Below are positions 10,226 to 20,891 of a stretch of 64,000 nt of DNA, one piece after another. Source of the DNA: Aaosphaeria pasadenensis (lineage: Eukaryota > Ascomycota > Dothideomycetes > Pleosporales); contig JAKLMB010000009.1 of NCBI GenBank assembly GCA_022813625.1, positions 62,001 to 126,000 on the forward strand, written 5' to 3'. Position numbers and translations under genes: made by a program. Within the stretch, counting starts at the first letter, position 1; every line of letters begins with the position of its first letter. The notes under the pieces were generated by a model. That model searched no databases. It was given only the letters and a program-made list of their open reading frames with translations, and was not told the DNA's origin.

Positions 10226-11240
10226 GGTATTTTCACGGTCTCTAATGCGCGATGAAAATGGGTATAATGGGAAAAAAAACCAAGTTATTCGTGATTCGCA
10301 CAGATAGCTATATATCTTTAGCTACCCAGTCGCTCCTGTGTCGTGTAGTATACAGCATAGAGCCACGCTGTGGCTTGTCGACAAGGGTTATGCATGGTAG
10401 ATGACTCCTCGCCGGCCAGCCTGTGGAGTCTTCGTCTTTCATGCTGGATGTTTCGGAGTAACAGACGACAGAGTGGATAATCCAGATGAGCCAAAATGAG
10501 TCACCCGCGCTAAGGTCGCTGCGCCACAGAGATCCTCCCTCACACAGTCATTCAGGCAACGTCAATCCGACGATGAGGCCCCGCGATGTTCTCAACGACT
10601 GCCCCAATAATCGTTCGTTCATGTTTTGTAGAGCAAGCCAGGGATTGTGTTCAGAGCCGGAATAGCGCTGTGGGCAATAATGTGGCTAGCCCATAGCCAG
10701 ATAGTACGTGAACAATCTGTCACGCGAGGTGCAACCATTCACCTTCTCCTACAGAACTGCATACAGAAGTTTGCTGTCGGCTTTGCTTGGTATTCATCGA
10801 CGTTGCTAATTTTCCCATCAACAATGTTCGTATTCTAACGGCGTCGCTTGTGTTTTATTGACAGTGCTCTTTCGAAACCATTTCGGTGAGAAGCAATCTT
10901 GTCCAATCCACGCCATGACGGTTTTCAATTGAGTCGTCAACCCCAAGGGTTGTTAGACAGTAGGAGACAAAATTAACAATTGTTATCGACAAAGAGTCAT
11001 TTCACCACTAGTTTTTAGGTGTTCTCCAATAATGTTTATCATACTTAAACAAGAACGCCAGCAGTTGATTCTTGGATTACTCTGAGGATATCACACAATG
11101 AACATTGTATACTGGTCACGTACAATGTCGGCACGTAATTGTGTCTCGGTGTTCAGTTCATAATGTGTCCTATATACGACTATATACAATCTGACTTCTA
11201 TTGCATTACACTCGGAAGACATCTTGCTTCCAACCGCAAG
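10226..11240. other. Intergenic
   Basis: 1015 bases between divergent genes (RNA-repair-like gene and BTB-like gene). It contains a small hairpin-like inverted repeat near 10360 (AGCCAC-GCT-GTGGCT). No gene recognised. Confidence 0.6.
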
Positions 11241-12245
11241 ATGACTAAACCCGGTTTCCTTAACAGTCGGCAAATCTTTGTCTCAGTTGGAAAAAAGCCT
11301 GGGTTTTGTGTTTGGATACACAAAGCACTATTGACCGAGCGCTCAGAGTACTTCGCTGAACAACTTGTTAACGACACAGAAGCAACTCCGAAGTCACTCG
11401 TTCTTTCAAGTTGGAACACCAAATGGGTGCAACGATACCTGGAAACAGCTATCACGAACGAGATTGCAGAGTTTGAAGGTGACCTTGGCCAACAATTAGG
11501 ATGCATAACCTCAATCTATGCAATGGCCGTCGTGTTCAAGGATTCCAAAACCAGAGACATCTGTGTTTCGGAAATGTTCGATCGCCTCGAGGCCACTTAC
11601 AAGAATCTCCAGGGTAAGTTACGTCCCAACGAAGTGGAACCCTTGGCAGAAATAGTCACACGGTTGTTCTCAGATCATCAAGATTACAGAGGCCTTGCCG
11701 AGGAAATGGTTTTAAACATCTGCGTTGCTTTCTTAGGGCACGACGGAATCGTTTTCATTCAGCATACTTTGCCCAGGAGATTTCTCTTGCAATTTTCGCT
11801 TCGGTTGTTGCAGCGTCAGGGGCAGTCAGATTTCGTTTGGGACAAAGATCGATACTTGGAATGTCGCCAGCCCCCATTGCTAAATAATAGTGGTACCACT
11901 GTGCCGAACACACCTTCGCATAAGGATTCTTTATCTACCGGCAATCTCACTCCTGGACAGAATGCGTCTTTTCAAGTTCCCAATAGCGAGGTTAGGATAC
12001 CGAATACACAAGCTCAAGAAGGGGTTGCTGGCACACCTTTTACTAAGCCTGTTCCAAAACCGGACGCCCGTACAAATTTTGCAATAAGACCTGCAGGTAT
12101 TCCTCGAAGAATGGCTGCACGTTCGCCTCCACAGAGGGCTTCAACAGCACCTCAAAAAAGGTCTACGGAAGCACCAAGACAGCCAGCCAATTCTGAGCAT
12201 AGAACTACTAGTTCGCACACACACACTGAAGCTGGGCCATCTTAG
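11241..12245 (+). CDS. BTB/POZ-like protein with disordered C-terminal tail
   Basis: 334 residues from the ATG at 11241 (MTKPGFLNSR), in one exon. An earlier in-frame ATG at 11139 would add 34 poorly coding residues, so the later one is preferred. Residues about 10-40 resemble the opening of a fungal BTB/POZ domain: strand IFVSVG, then FCVWIHKALLTERSEYFAEQL, matching the usual F-x-V-H-K-x-x-L-x-x-x-S-x-Y-F pattern. A helical part follows to about residue 195. From about 210 on it is low-complexity, rich in Pro, Ser, Thr, Asn and Arg, and ends in a His/Thr stretch. Fungal BTB proteins of this type are often expanded families of unknown function. It is convergent with glyoxalase I, with 97 bases between the stops. 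Confidence 0.65.
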   Translation: MTKPGFLNSRQIFVSVGKKPGFCVWIHKALLTERSEYFAEQLVNDTEATPKSLVLSSWNTKWVQRYLETAITNEIAEFEGDLGQQLGCITSIYAMAVVFKDSKTRDICVSEMFDRLEATYKNLQGKLRPNEVEPLAEIVTRLFSDHQDYRGLAEEMVLNICVAFLGHDGIVFIQHTLPRRFLLQFSLRLLQRQGQSDFVWDKDRYLECRQPPLLNNSGTTVPNTPSHKDSLSTGNLTPGQNASFQVPNSEVRIPNTQAQEGVAGTPFTKPVPKPDARTNFAIRPAGIPRRMAARSPPQRASTAPQKRSTEAPRQPANSEHRTTSSHTHTEAGPS

Positions 12246-12342
12246 CCGAAATGTAATACGAAGCGCAGGCAGTTTTTTGATTATTGGAGAAAAGGGCTCT
12301 GATTTCAAAGCAGGAGTACTTTTCAATGTATATCTGTTGGTA

Positions 12343-13092
12343 TCACGGTCGAGGTTTTATGGCTTGTGGTACTATTTCCACCCAATACCCCTGTCTCGTT
12401 GTTAGTAAAATCCAGTACATCCGCCAGTGTCGGTCTATGCTAATATACTATATTAAAATCAAACTTACATCGGGATCCTTCACAAAAGCTAACTGCCTGA
12501 ACACGTGCTTATACCCTTCATCTATTAAACCCTCCTTACCACCTACAATGGAATCATTCACGGCCATCTGTTCTGCCTTTGCCTCGTCGAGTGGCTTGAT
12601 GACTTCAAACCCAAAGCTCTGGACCCGCTTCAGCGTCTCTTCGACGTCTGGTACCGTGAACCCAATGTGTCCGAATCCAACACTCCCCGGATTGTTGTAG
12701 TCGTTGCCAGAGGTGTACGTTGTCGAACTGTCGGACGGTATGTGATATAGTTCAAGAAGGCCCTTGTTAGTTCCAATCGTTGAAATTCCTACTGAGTATC
12801 AGTACCATAGTCTATCCAGCCCGTGTCACTCGCAACAAAGAGGAAATTAAAACGTACCAACATCACGTGGCCCAAGGTAGTAGATAGTCCAAGGTCCTGT
12901 ATTAAAGATGAACACCACATGCAACCCAAAACAGTCGTTGTAGAAACGCAAGCTCTTGTCAGGGTCTTCGATTCGCAGCATAAGGTGATTCAAGCGATAT
13001 TCCGCTGTCGCTGGCGATTGTGCTCGTGGAGGTGGGACAATATGCTCACCAGGCGCATAAGGGCCAGGCGGATGATTGGGATTCGTTGCCAT
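12343..13092 (-). CDS. Glyoxalase I (lactoylglutathione lyase)
   Basis: Converts the hemithioacetal of methylglyoxal and glutathione to S-lactoylglutathione, a cytosolic detoxification step. Exons 13092-12858, 12791-12469 and 12390-12343 give 201 residues, as expected for a single-unit eukaryotic enzyme. The metal ligands can be read off: His in YRLNHLMLRI, Glu in GLLELYH, His in GFGHIGF and Glu in DPDGYWVEIV. The last is rebuilt exactly across intron 2, which confirms that splice. The N-terminus is Pro-rich (NPNHPPGPYAPG) before the VOC fold begins. Intron 1 uses donor GTACGT and acceptor CTCAG; intron 2 uses GTAAGT and GACAG. Confidence 0.93.
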
Positions 13093-13560
13093 TGCGCGAT
13101 ATGTGTAGCACAAAAAGATTTGAATGACGAACGAAAGGGATGGTCGCACAAGTATATGTGGGAGATTTCCGTTCATCAACTTGGCATTATTCTAACTACT
13201 AAGCGTTGTGCCAGGCGAATTATCCTCTTGACATGGTTTTACCCCAATTGTGGACACATCCGACGGGAGGAGCAACGGGAAGGACGAGCATTAGCATATG
13301 TGGGGCAGATGCGGGGCAAATGCACCGGAAAACACCTCCCGCAACTTGACCTTGTGAGGAATCTAATCAAGTCTACAAGACGAAAGAGGGTATCTATATA
13401 AGAAGAAAAAGAACAAGGGCAGTCAAAACCTCAAACCTTGTCAAAATCCGTAGAGCAACGCCATCTCGAGTTCGTGGACTTCACAACGCCACCCCGGATA
13501 CTAGATGATGATTAACATTCTCCTCTGTGGTGAAGACAGCATCCTCCATCATATTCAAAA
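13093..13560. other. Intergenic, glyoxalase promoter
   Basis: 468 bases between the glyoxalase start and the stop of the next minus-strand gene. A TATA-like CTATATAAG lies at about 13394-13402, some 300 bases upstream of the glyoxalase ATG; its core reads similarly on both strands. No gene seen. Confidence 0.5.
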
Positions 13561-14385
13561 TTAGGATCTCTGGACACGTACCTGACATCGAGCCCACACT
13601 ACCACCCGGTCTCCCTCTTGAATTAAGTCAATGAATCCCTTGCCATTTCCGGCTCCGTCGTCGGCAATGACCCTATTCTCATCTTGCGACCAAGTAATAT
13701 GGTGGCTTTCGGGATTTTGCCCCGCTACGCGATTGCCTTGTAGACGCCACGTATAGGAAAGGCCGTCATCTGTCTGATGTGGGACCATGGTCCATCCACG
13801 AGGTGAAAGCATATCCATAAGTTCTGTGACTTCTCCGAAAGTGCGCGCGAGCTCAACAGCGCTGAGACAGGGGTCTCTAGAATCTCCTAGAGGGCGCAAA
13901 ATACTGACATCCGTCCACGAATGGGTTTGAAAGGTTCCTATGGCCGACTCAGCTCATGTTCCGGCATTCAGAGGTTGAAGGTACAATGGAGACAGACCTT
14001 CTGTGCCTTCACTTGTCCAACCTTGATCCTTACTCATAATGTGCCAGGCAATCTCTTTCAATTTGACTTTCTCCCCCTGGAAGGACTCCAAAACACTTGG
14101 TGGAAACACGGGCCCTTCGAAACAGATTTCGGACACAATATTCATTCCCGACTTGACGCTCTTACGATTCCTCGTGACAAAATGCGCGCATGGCCAATAC
14201 CGCGCGCGATCCAAAATATCAAGCACAAGTTCGGTGGGAAGTTTGAGAGACTGGAGAATTGTACGCGCAGCGCGAACATCGTCGTAATCAGGTGTGTAGT
14301 GATGATGTTCTTCAGAGGATCCAGGGCTAAGAGCGTATTCGGTTAAACCATAAACCAAGCGCTTCAGGTGTCCGATGAGAGACAT
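13561..14385 (-). CDS. Fungal protein with F-box-like N-terminal motif, function unknown
   Basis: Two segments in the same frame, separated by a single in-frame TGA at about 13952. I join them by a 60-base intron (13997-13938; donor GTCTGT, acceptor CATAG) that keeps the frame: exon 1 14385-13998, exon 2 13937-13561, 254 residues. Residues about 47-65 read LKLPTELVLDILDRARYWP, the pattern seen in F-box-like fungal proteins of unknown role. The C-terminal half has RGWTMVPHQTDDGLSYTW and ends in a likely beta-rich region (GDRVVVWARCQV). The donor is weak, so the other reading is a 143-residue protein ending at the TGA, or a stop mutation. The presence of good coding sequence after the stop favours splicing. 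Confidence 0.65.
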
Positions 14386-14689
14386 AATTGCGAGAGGTCA
14401 AGATTGGGAAAGGTTTTCAACTCTTAGTTGCAGGTTAAGATCTAGCATGCGATGAAGGTCTTGATGTGGTGTGGTTGTTTTGGACTTCCGATCTGTCATT
14501 TGGGGCTGAGACGTGAACTGGTTGATTGGATGAACAGACAGACCAACCGGATTGGGCACAGTGTGACAGTTAACTGACGTAGCAGACGAGATCATCAATA
14601 TACCATTCTCCTATTCTATATCTACACTATTCTGATTATCAATATACCATTCTCCTTCTCTAAATCTACACTGTTCTATCTTCTTTGTC
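14386..14689. other. Intergenic, 3' flank of DUR3
   Basis: 304 bases between the F-box-like gene start and the DUR3 stop. The DUR3-proximal end carries a 44-base imperfect tandem duplication (see repeat entry). Nothing else seen. Confidence 0.6.
14594..14681. repeat. Two-copy 44-bp imperfect tandem repeat
   Basis: Both copies begin ATCAATATACCATTCTCC, at 14594 and at 14638, and share the later ATCTACACT-TTCT segment, with a few substitutions between. It lies just beyond the DUR3 stop codon and would be in that gene's 3' UTR. Confidence 0.8.
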
Positions 14690-16883
14690 CTATTTCTTGT
14701 CACCCTGGATCACCGTTGGGGTCACCGCACCACTGCTACTTTCATCGGCAGTCGAATCTTTCGCCCGCTTTCTGTGACCACCTTGCCTAACCGCCTTCCA
14801 TACGTCAACGATCTGTTGACGTCCATCGATGATGGGATAGAATCCAACAATGAAAAGCGTTCCCCATAGCCAAATTATAGAGATCACCAACCACGCTGCA
14901 AAAAACCCTTTGCCAAAAACATACTTGCTCGCGTACATCGGCAATGGCCATAACACCCAGTGTCCCAGGAACGTTGCGAGCGCCCAGATCGCAGCGATAC
15001 GTCCCCATCGCTTTAGCAAAGACTGTGACTCGCTTACATCTTCATTATTGATTTCGATGTCTGTGCGACGCTCGTTCGTTGACTGTGTATCATCAACTTC
15101 AAAAGCGAGGCGCTCCTTGCGAAATTCTGCCCAGTCGAAGTACTCCGGCTTGAATAGAGTAATGATCACAGAGTAAGGCAACGGACTGATTGCGGAGGCC
15201 ACAGTTCCCCACACACAAGGCACAGTTGCGCCAGTGGAGGCAATGCTCACCGTGCCATAGAGTGCGTACGCTGAGCCCAGCCAAACGGCGATTCCGGTCA
15301 CCATGCCAAGCAGTGGAGAGATGATTGCTGCGGCTCTTGATTGTCTCCTCCATAGAATAGTGAAGGTCGTGGGGAAAATTCCAGGACAGGTCAAAACACC
15401 CAGCATATAGAGCGTCCATCCGAGGTCAACGCCAACGTAATGTAGCATTGTTGAGAATGCGGAGGAGAACAATGCGAAAAAGATAACACCGAAATGTGAC
15501 CAGCGAATCACATCTTTATCAGTCGCATTCTTGTTGAAATACGTTCGGTACATGTCAAAGCTGATGATTGAAGAGACCGCGATGACCTGGGCGGACAATG
15601 TTGAGGTGACGGCCATAAAGGTTATGAGCAAAATCCCGGCAGCGCCACCTTTGCCAGCGATCGTCATGGCGAAGTATGGCAAGACCAATCCACCTGATAT
15701 TTCAGATGAAGTCATACGCTGTAATGATCAGCTGCGCTCTTTGTAAGAATTCAAGAAGACTCACCCTAGGATAGGTGGGGAAGATGGGGTTGTTCTCCAA
15801 GCCTAGCACCACTGAGCTTGCCAATGTTCCCATAGCCCAAGGAATGGCAAAATACGCAATACCACCAATAACATATCCAGGAACCACTGCTTTCGGGCTC
15901 GCGCTGAATGCTTTGATGAAGAAGCTTGTGTCCATGATGACAAGGCCAAAGTTCGCTGCGATGTGTATGATGCCAAAGAGGATTCCGCCTTTAGAAGTCA
16001 TCGTCAAATATGATCCATCCTCATTGCCTGCCACCGGATGTCGCGCGCCAGCTGCTTTCAAGAGTTCGTAAAGATTCGAGACGGAACCGACTTCCTCCAA
16101 GGTGAAGGCTTTGACCGAGAAGTAACAGAGAATTATGAGAATCGTAAATGTATGCATGTAGTCGGTGAGAAAAGTCGCCTTAATGCCTCCCACAAAAGTG
16201 TATACGGCAACACCAACCGGTAGCAGAAAGGTTGCCGCAATGATATGCATACCAGTCATTGCAGAGATTGCAGAGGAAGCTCCAAGGAGCATATTAGCCA
16301 CCGCAATAATGTTGTTGACGAGGCAAAGAAACATGTACACAATGTGCGCAGTCGTGCCATATCGAATGCGAACAATTTCTAATAGCGTATGCGCTTCAGG
16401 TATCTTTCGTTTGCATGAGATACCGAGGACGGCGAAGAAGACAATCATTGGACTACATCCGGCTGCGAACCAGAATGGGCCAGACACGCCGTTGACGTAT
16501 CCCACTAGAGTTGAACCAAGCATGGCAGTCGACCAAAGCCATGAAGATACAACCGCAGATGTCGTGAGTCCAGGCGTAACGCTTCGATTTGCAGTCATGA
16601 ACCTGGTTTCGTCATCAGTTATGTTTGAAAACTTTGATGCTGGCCGGCACTTACATTTCAGTTTTGCGGTTATCTTCGCCAACAGTGCGCTTGAGGACTT
16701 TTGTTACGAAGACCATGACTTCTTCATGTTAGTCTTCCTGCTTGCGGTACCTGATACTCCCAACATACCGGCTGCGATAACGAGCCCAATCACTACAACC
16801 ACCACATACCCAACGGCCTGGGACAATGGCGGCTGTACTACGACATCTTCGCCGTTTTGCCGACTAATCAACTCGAAAGCCAT
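14690..16883 (-). CDS. DUR3: Urea/polyamine-type Na+(H+)/solute symporter, DUR3 family
   Basis: 681-residue polytopic plasma-membrane transporter of the SSS family, DUR3 branch, which takes up urea under nitrogen limitation. Exons 16883-16769, 16718-16655, 16602-15765 and 15718-14690; all phases fit. Intron 1 has a clear CTAAC branch point. The first helix (about 23-38) is followed by KVLKRTVGEDNRKTEMFMTANRSV, the segment that typifies DUR3, then AVVSSWLWSTAMLGS and about 14 hydrophobic stretches. The C-terminal tail is hydrophilic and Ser/Asp-rich. It is divergent from the FMN monooxygenase at 17953, sharing 1.07 kb of upstream DNA with several GATAA sites, as expected of nitrogen-controlled genes. 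Could also accept polyamines. Family call firm. Confidence 0.92.
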
Positions 16884-17952
16884 AGTAACTGATCCTCAAT
16901 GGGCGTTCAGTTCTCTCAATAGAGCGTCACTTAATGGAATTAAATCGTAATGAAAGAAAGATTAATAAGAGGTGCCGATATTCTCGAAGATATGTCTGAT
17001 TTGAGATGGGTGATCCACGATACTTGCGTGCTGTACTCGCCAGACCTACAACATACTGTAAAGGTCAAGGAAAGGGAGAGAAATTACATTGATTAAGTAC
17101 AGCCATTTATGCATCGTCATACATATTTCTATGCAAACATTTTGATCTGAGCACGTTATCAGTGGTTTCAATCGCGTGAAGAAAGACGCGAATGCGGAGA
17201 AGTCAAGTTGACCCTTGACCGTTCCTTGGTTTAGCTGGCCTGGAACCACAAATCTTGCACAAATACTTAAGATGCATGGGATGAAAGAACTGTGGCGCCT
17301 GGATCTATGCAATGAACGATCGCCGGAGACAATTGCGCGCACAGCATGGTGTGATGATAGGACGAATGGTGCTTTGTCGGTGATCCTGATGTCAATCCAA
17401 ACAAGGGTAACCCAATTCTCCTATTGGGCCGCCGACAAATCGCACTGCAGCCGGTCCAATAGTTTCGTGAACACCGTTGATCGATATCATCCAGTGCTGT
17501 GATCGCGAGATGCGTGGGGTCCCGCGATTGTTAGACAGGGGGCCTGGAAACTTCAGCTTCAGAATCGCCGGTCAAATCACAGTGTCGATAATTTCGAAGT
17601 CTATATTATGAGCTCAAGTATAATCTCAGAACCTCCATTCGGAGCTGAGTTCTTTCAGAGGATGCTATGCTTGTCGATGTTGCGCTAAACTGAATTCGGC
17701 TTGGTTGGTGAAATGAATGTTATCACGACAACTCATCCCCGCATGTTGCAATCGATTGTGTGAACCATCCCCACGCGACCGATCCGCATTCACACGTGAC
17801 GATTTCGTATTAAAGAGCTTAATTAAACTGCCACTCCTACCATTGCTTGACTATAAGAAATTGAATAAAACATCTTCGCACTTTGAATTCACGATCATCT
17901 CCACAGCGAATTGTATATAAGCGATAAAACATTTATTGCAAATTGCGTTACA
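16884..17952. promoter_or_regulatory. Shared divergent promoter with GATAA sites
   Basis: 1069 bases between DUR3 and the FMN monooxygenase. GATAA core sites (either strand) lie at 17156-17160, 17587-17591, 17720-17724 and 17923-17927. About two would be expected by chance in this length, so the enrichment is modest. GATAA is the binding core of fungal nitrogen GATA factors (AreA/Nit2). No gene recognised inside. Confidence 0.4.
17914..17920 (+). promoter_or_regulatory. TATA box of the FMN monooxygenase gene
   Basis: TATATAA 33 bases before the ATG at 17953. This implies a very short 5' leader, unless transcription starts elsewhere. Confidence 0.45.
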
Positions 17953-19503
17953 ATGGCCACAGATACTCGGAATGGATCATCTCCAAAGAAGCCCTTGGTG
18001 TTGAATGCGTTCGTGGAGATGTGCTCCGGGCATCAATCTCCTGGACTGTGGAAGCACCCCGATGATCACTCCTCGGAATTCAACTCGGTCGAACACTGGG
18101 TAGAACTCGCGAAGCTTCTCGAATCTGCCAAGTTTCACGGTATTTTCATCGCAGATGTACTTGGAGGTTACGACGTCTACCAAGGCCCACGTAACCTAGA
18201 GCCAGCAATCAAAAGCGGTGCGCAATGGCCTGTGAACGAACCACTTGCTGTGGTGCCTGCCATGGCTGCGGCGACAAAGAGCTTGGGGTTTGGAGTCACT
18301 GTTGCTACCACCTATGAGCAGCCTTACCACCTCGCTCGGAGACTGAGCACGATTGATCATCTCACCAAAGGTCGGTTGGGTTGGAACATTGTCACGGGCT
18401 ACCTGGATTCTGCAGCGAGAAATCTTGGTCACACTGAGCAGCCTGCACACGATGAAAGGTGAGAAACAGCATTCTCTATAATGGGCTTCGCTAATCGGGC
18501 CAAAAGATATCAAATTGCAGAAGAGTATTTGCAGGTGTTGTACAAGTTATTCGAATCCTCCTGGCGCGACGATGCAGTGGTGCTTGACAGAAAACGGGGC
18601 ATCTACACTGAGCCATCTCGGGTCAGGGAGATCAACCATGAAGGCAAATACTACACTGTCCCAGGTCCGCATATTTGCCAGCCTTCGCCTCAGAGGACTC
18701 CTCTCCTCCTCCAGGCGGGCACATCAAAAGCCGGCAAAACATTTGCTGCGCAGCATGCTGAAGCAATCTTCGTTGCTGGCCACAGTCCGTCAACAATTGC
18801 GAAGAACATTGCTGAAATCAGAGATCTTGCAGAGGGATTCGGGCGCCGGAGAGATGACGTGAAGTTTCTGGCGTTGATTTGTCCAGTCATTGGAAAGACC
18901 GAAGAAGAGGCGAAAGCGAAGTACGATGATTACATACAGTATGGAGATGTCGATGGCGCTCTAGCTCTTTTTGGTGGCTGGACAGGTATTGACCTTGCTG
19001 TGTACAGCGACGATGAGGAGCTACGCCATGTCGAGTCAAACGCAATTCGGTAAGTGTATGCTATAGGTCGCAACTATTTACAATGCTAATGTACGAATAG
19101 TTCCGCGGTAGAGGCATGGTCTCATGCTGTGCCCGGTATTCCAAAATGGACCAAAGTGACTGTCGGAAGACACATCTGTATTGGGGGTCTCGGTGCAACC
19201 GTAGTCGGCACCCCCGAACAGGTCGCTGACGAATTCGAGCGCTGGGTCCGCGAAGCAGATGTTGATGGTTTTAACATCGCTTATGCTATTAAGCCCGGAA
19301 CATTTGTTGATGCGATTGAGCTACTGATACCGGAGCTGAGGAAACGCGGCTTGTTCTGGGATGACTACGCTGTACCGGGGGGAACGTATCGAGAGAACTT
19401 CTACAAGGCAAAGGGGCAAAGCGGCACTTTACCAAATCATGTTGGAAGCTCATACAGATGGAAGGCAGGCGTTGAGGCGAAAGACCACGTAATACCCAAG
19501 TAA
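17953..19503 (+). CDS. FMNH2-dependent monooxygenase, NtaA/SnaA/DszA (luciferase-like) family
   Basis: 483 residues from exons 17953-18458, 18507-19049 and 19101-19503 (GT-AG, phases consistent). Bacterial-luciferase-like TIM barrel: the N-terminal LVLNAFVEMCSGHQSPGLWKHP, the ADVLGGYDVY segment, GRLGWNIVTGYLDSAARNLG and HDERYQIAEEYLQVLYKLF are diagnostic of the nitrilotriacetate/DszA-type subfamily. Such enzymes oxidise a small organic substrate using reduced FMN supplied by a separate reductase, often to release nitrogen or sulfur. The substrate cannot be read from sequence. The divergent DUR3 neighbour suggests, by inference only, a link to nitrogen scavenging. No targeting signal seen, so probably cytosolic. 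Confidence 0.9.
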
Positions 19504-20891
19504 ACAGATTCGTCGTTCGTCTTATCTCATTAGGTACAAGGGCGACGAAATCAGAATGAAGTCCAATGGCCAATCTCCCTACATGTTCCGTCTTAATATT
19601 ACGACATCAACTGTATTATGAAATCCTGCCGTAACCATGAGACAATTAGCGGGTCAGTGCTGTAGCGTGTAGAGAATGGCGAAGACGATTTTGCTCACCA
19701 TAGGCCCTCAAGATTGGGTTATGGAAGGAATGGCGCAACACAGCACTTCTCAAGTATAGAGTCGCAATGGCAACACTCGTCCCTATGCCTATATCTCTAG
19801 GAGCACGGAATAGGCTTTTCGTCATTCACCTGCGCGTCATCAGCGTGAAAGATACCAACTGTACGACGAATTCTGATTCAGCTTCAGTTAATTAAATGCA
19901 TATTATGCTACATATTCAGCATTTCTTGAATGTTTTCATCTCTTTAAAGCCCCTACATCAATCGCTCCCAGCAATATTAACACGGGAGTCAACGTGGGGG
20001 TACCTACAATCATGCCGCGCGTGCATATGGACCCTTGCCAGGAGCGTTCCCAATGCGGATCATCTATTGCCAGACAAGGAAAGCATCAAAGAGAGTGTAA
20101 GCTAGAAGTCTGCATGGAACACGTACGTGATCATTCAATGGTGTCAGAATGCGCGCATCCCCAAACAATCATGAAGTGATGTCAAGTTCTTGTAGGGCGT
20201 ACATACGGCAGGACGTTAGAGTCGTTCCGGTACAATGAACCTGCATCTAGAGCCATTACCGTATAAAACAACGTGTAACATCAGTAAGGAGTACCGTGAA
20301 CACGTTCCATCAACGTACATACACGGCGATGCAGCAATGCGGCTAAATGCGACACTCTACGGATCGATCCGATCAACCACTCGCTTACCCCCAAACTCGT
20401 CTCATCCGAATATCCCACCCAATCTGATACGGTGCAAGTACTAGCTGTTGTTCTTATGCGATTATCGGATATAGCAGTACATTGGAGATGACTTGAGGCT
20501 CGGGTGACGGTACCGGTTTCCTGGAATTCGGACTTCGCGTACCTGGCAATCGTTAAACGTGAGGTATTATGCTATCTATTAAGATCTGACGTGCTTTTAA
20601 TGGGGATTTTGAATGGCCTCATGTTCAAAGCGCATGGGGCATAGGGTTTGGCGGAACTCAACCCTCGGGGCGTCAGTCACTGGCAGCAATGATTGAGGCC
20701 CCAGCGATCGTTGGATACTTCAACTCTGGCGCGTTCAAACGGTTGTGATGCTGATACTGTATTAACATTTTGATTGGGTATATTGGTACATGCAGACGTC
20801 TTGGTGTCCGTCTGCGTAAATGCAATTCGAAATTGAGACCGTGAATCCCTAACAAGCTCAAAAAACTACCCAAAACGCCCGCCTTATGAGT
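19504..20891. other. Intergenic
   Basis: 1388 bases between convergent genes (the monooxygenase and the S41 protease). Short frames only, none recognisable; no repeat or RNA gene seen. Confidence 0.6.

Noticed and set aside
10360..10376. Hairpin AGCCAC-GCT-GTGGCT
   Set aside because: Six-base arms are too short to claim a terminator or RNA element in a fungal intergenic region.
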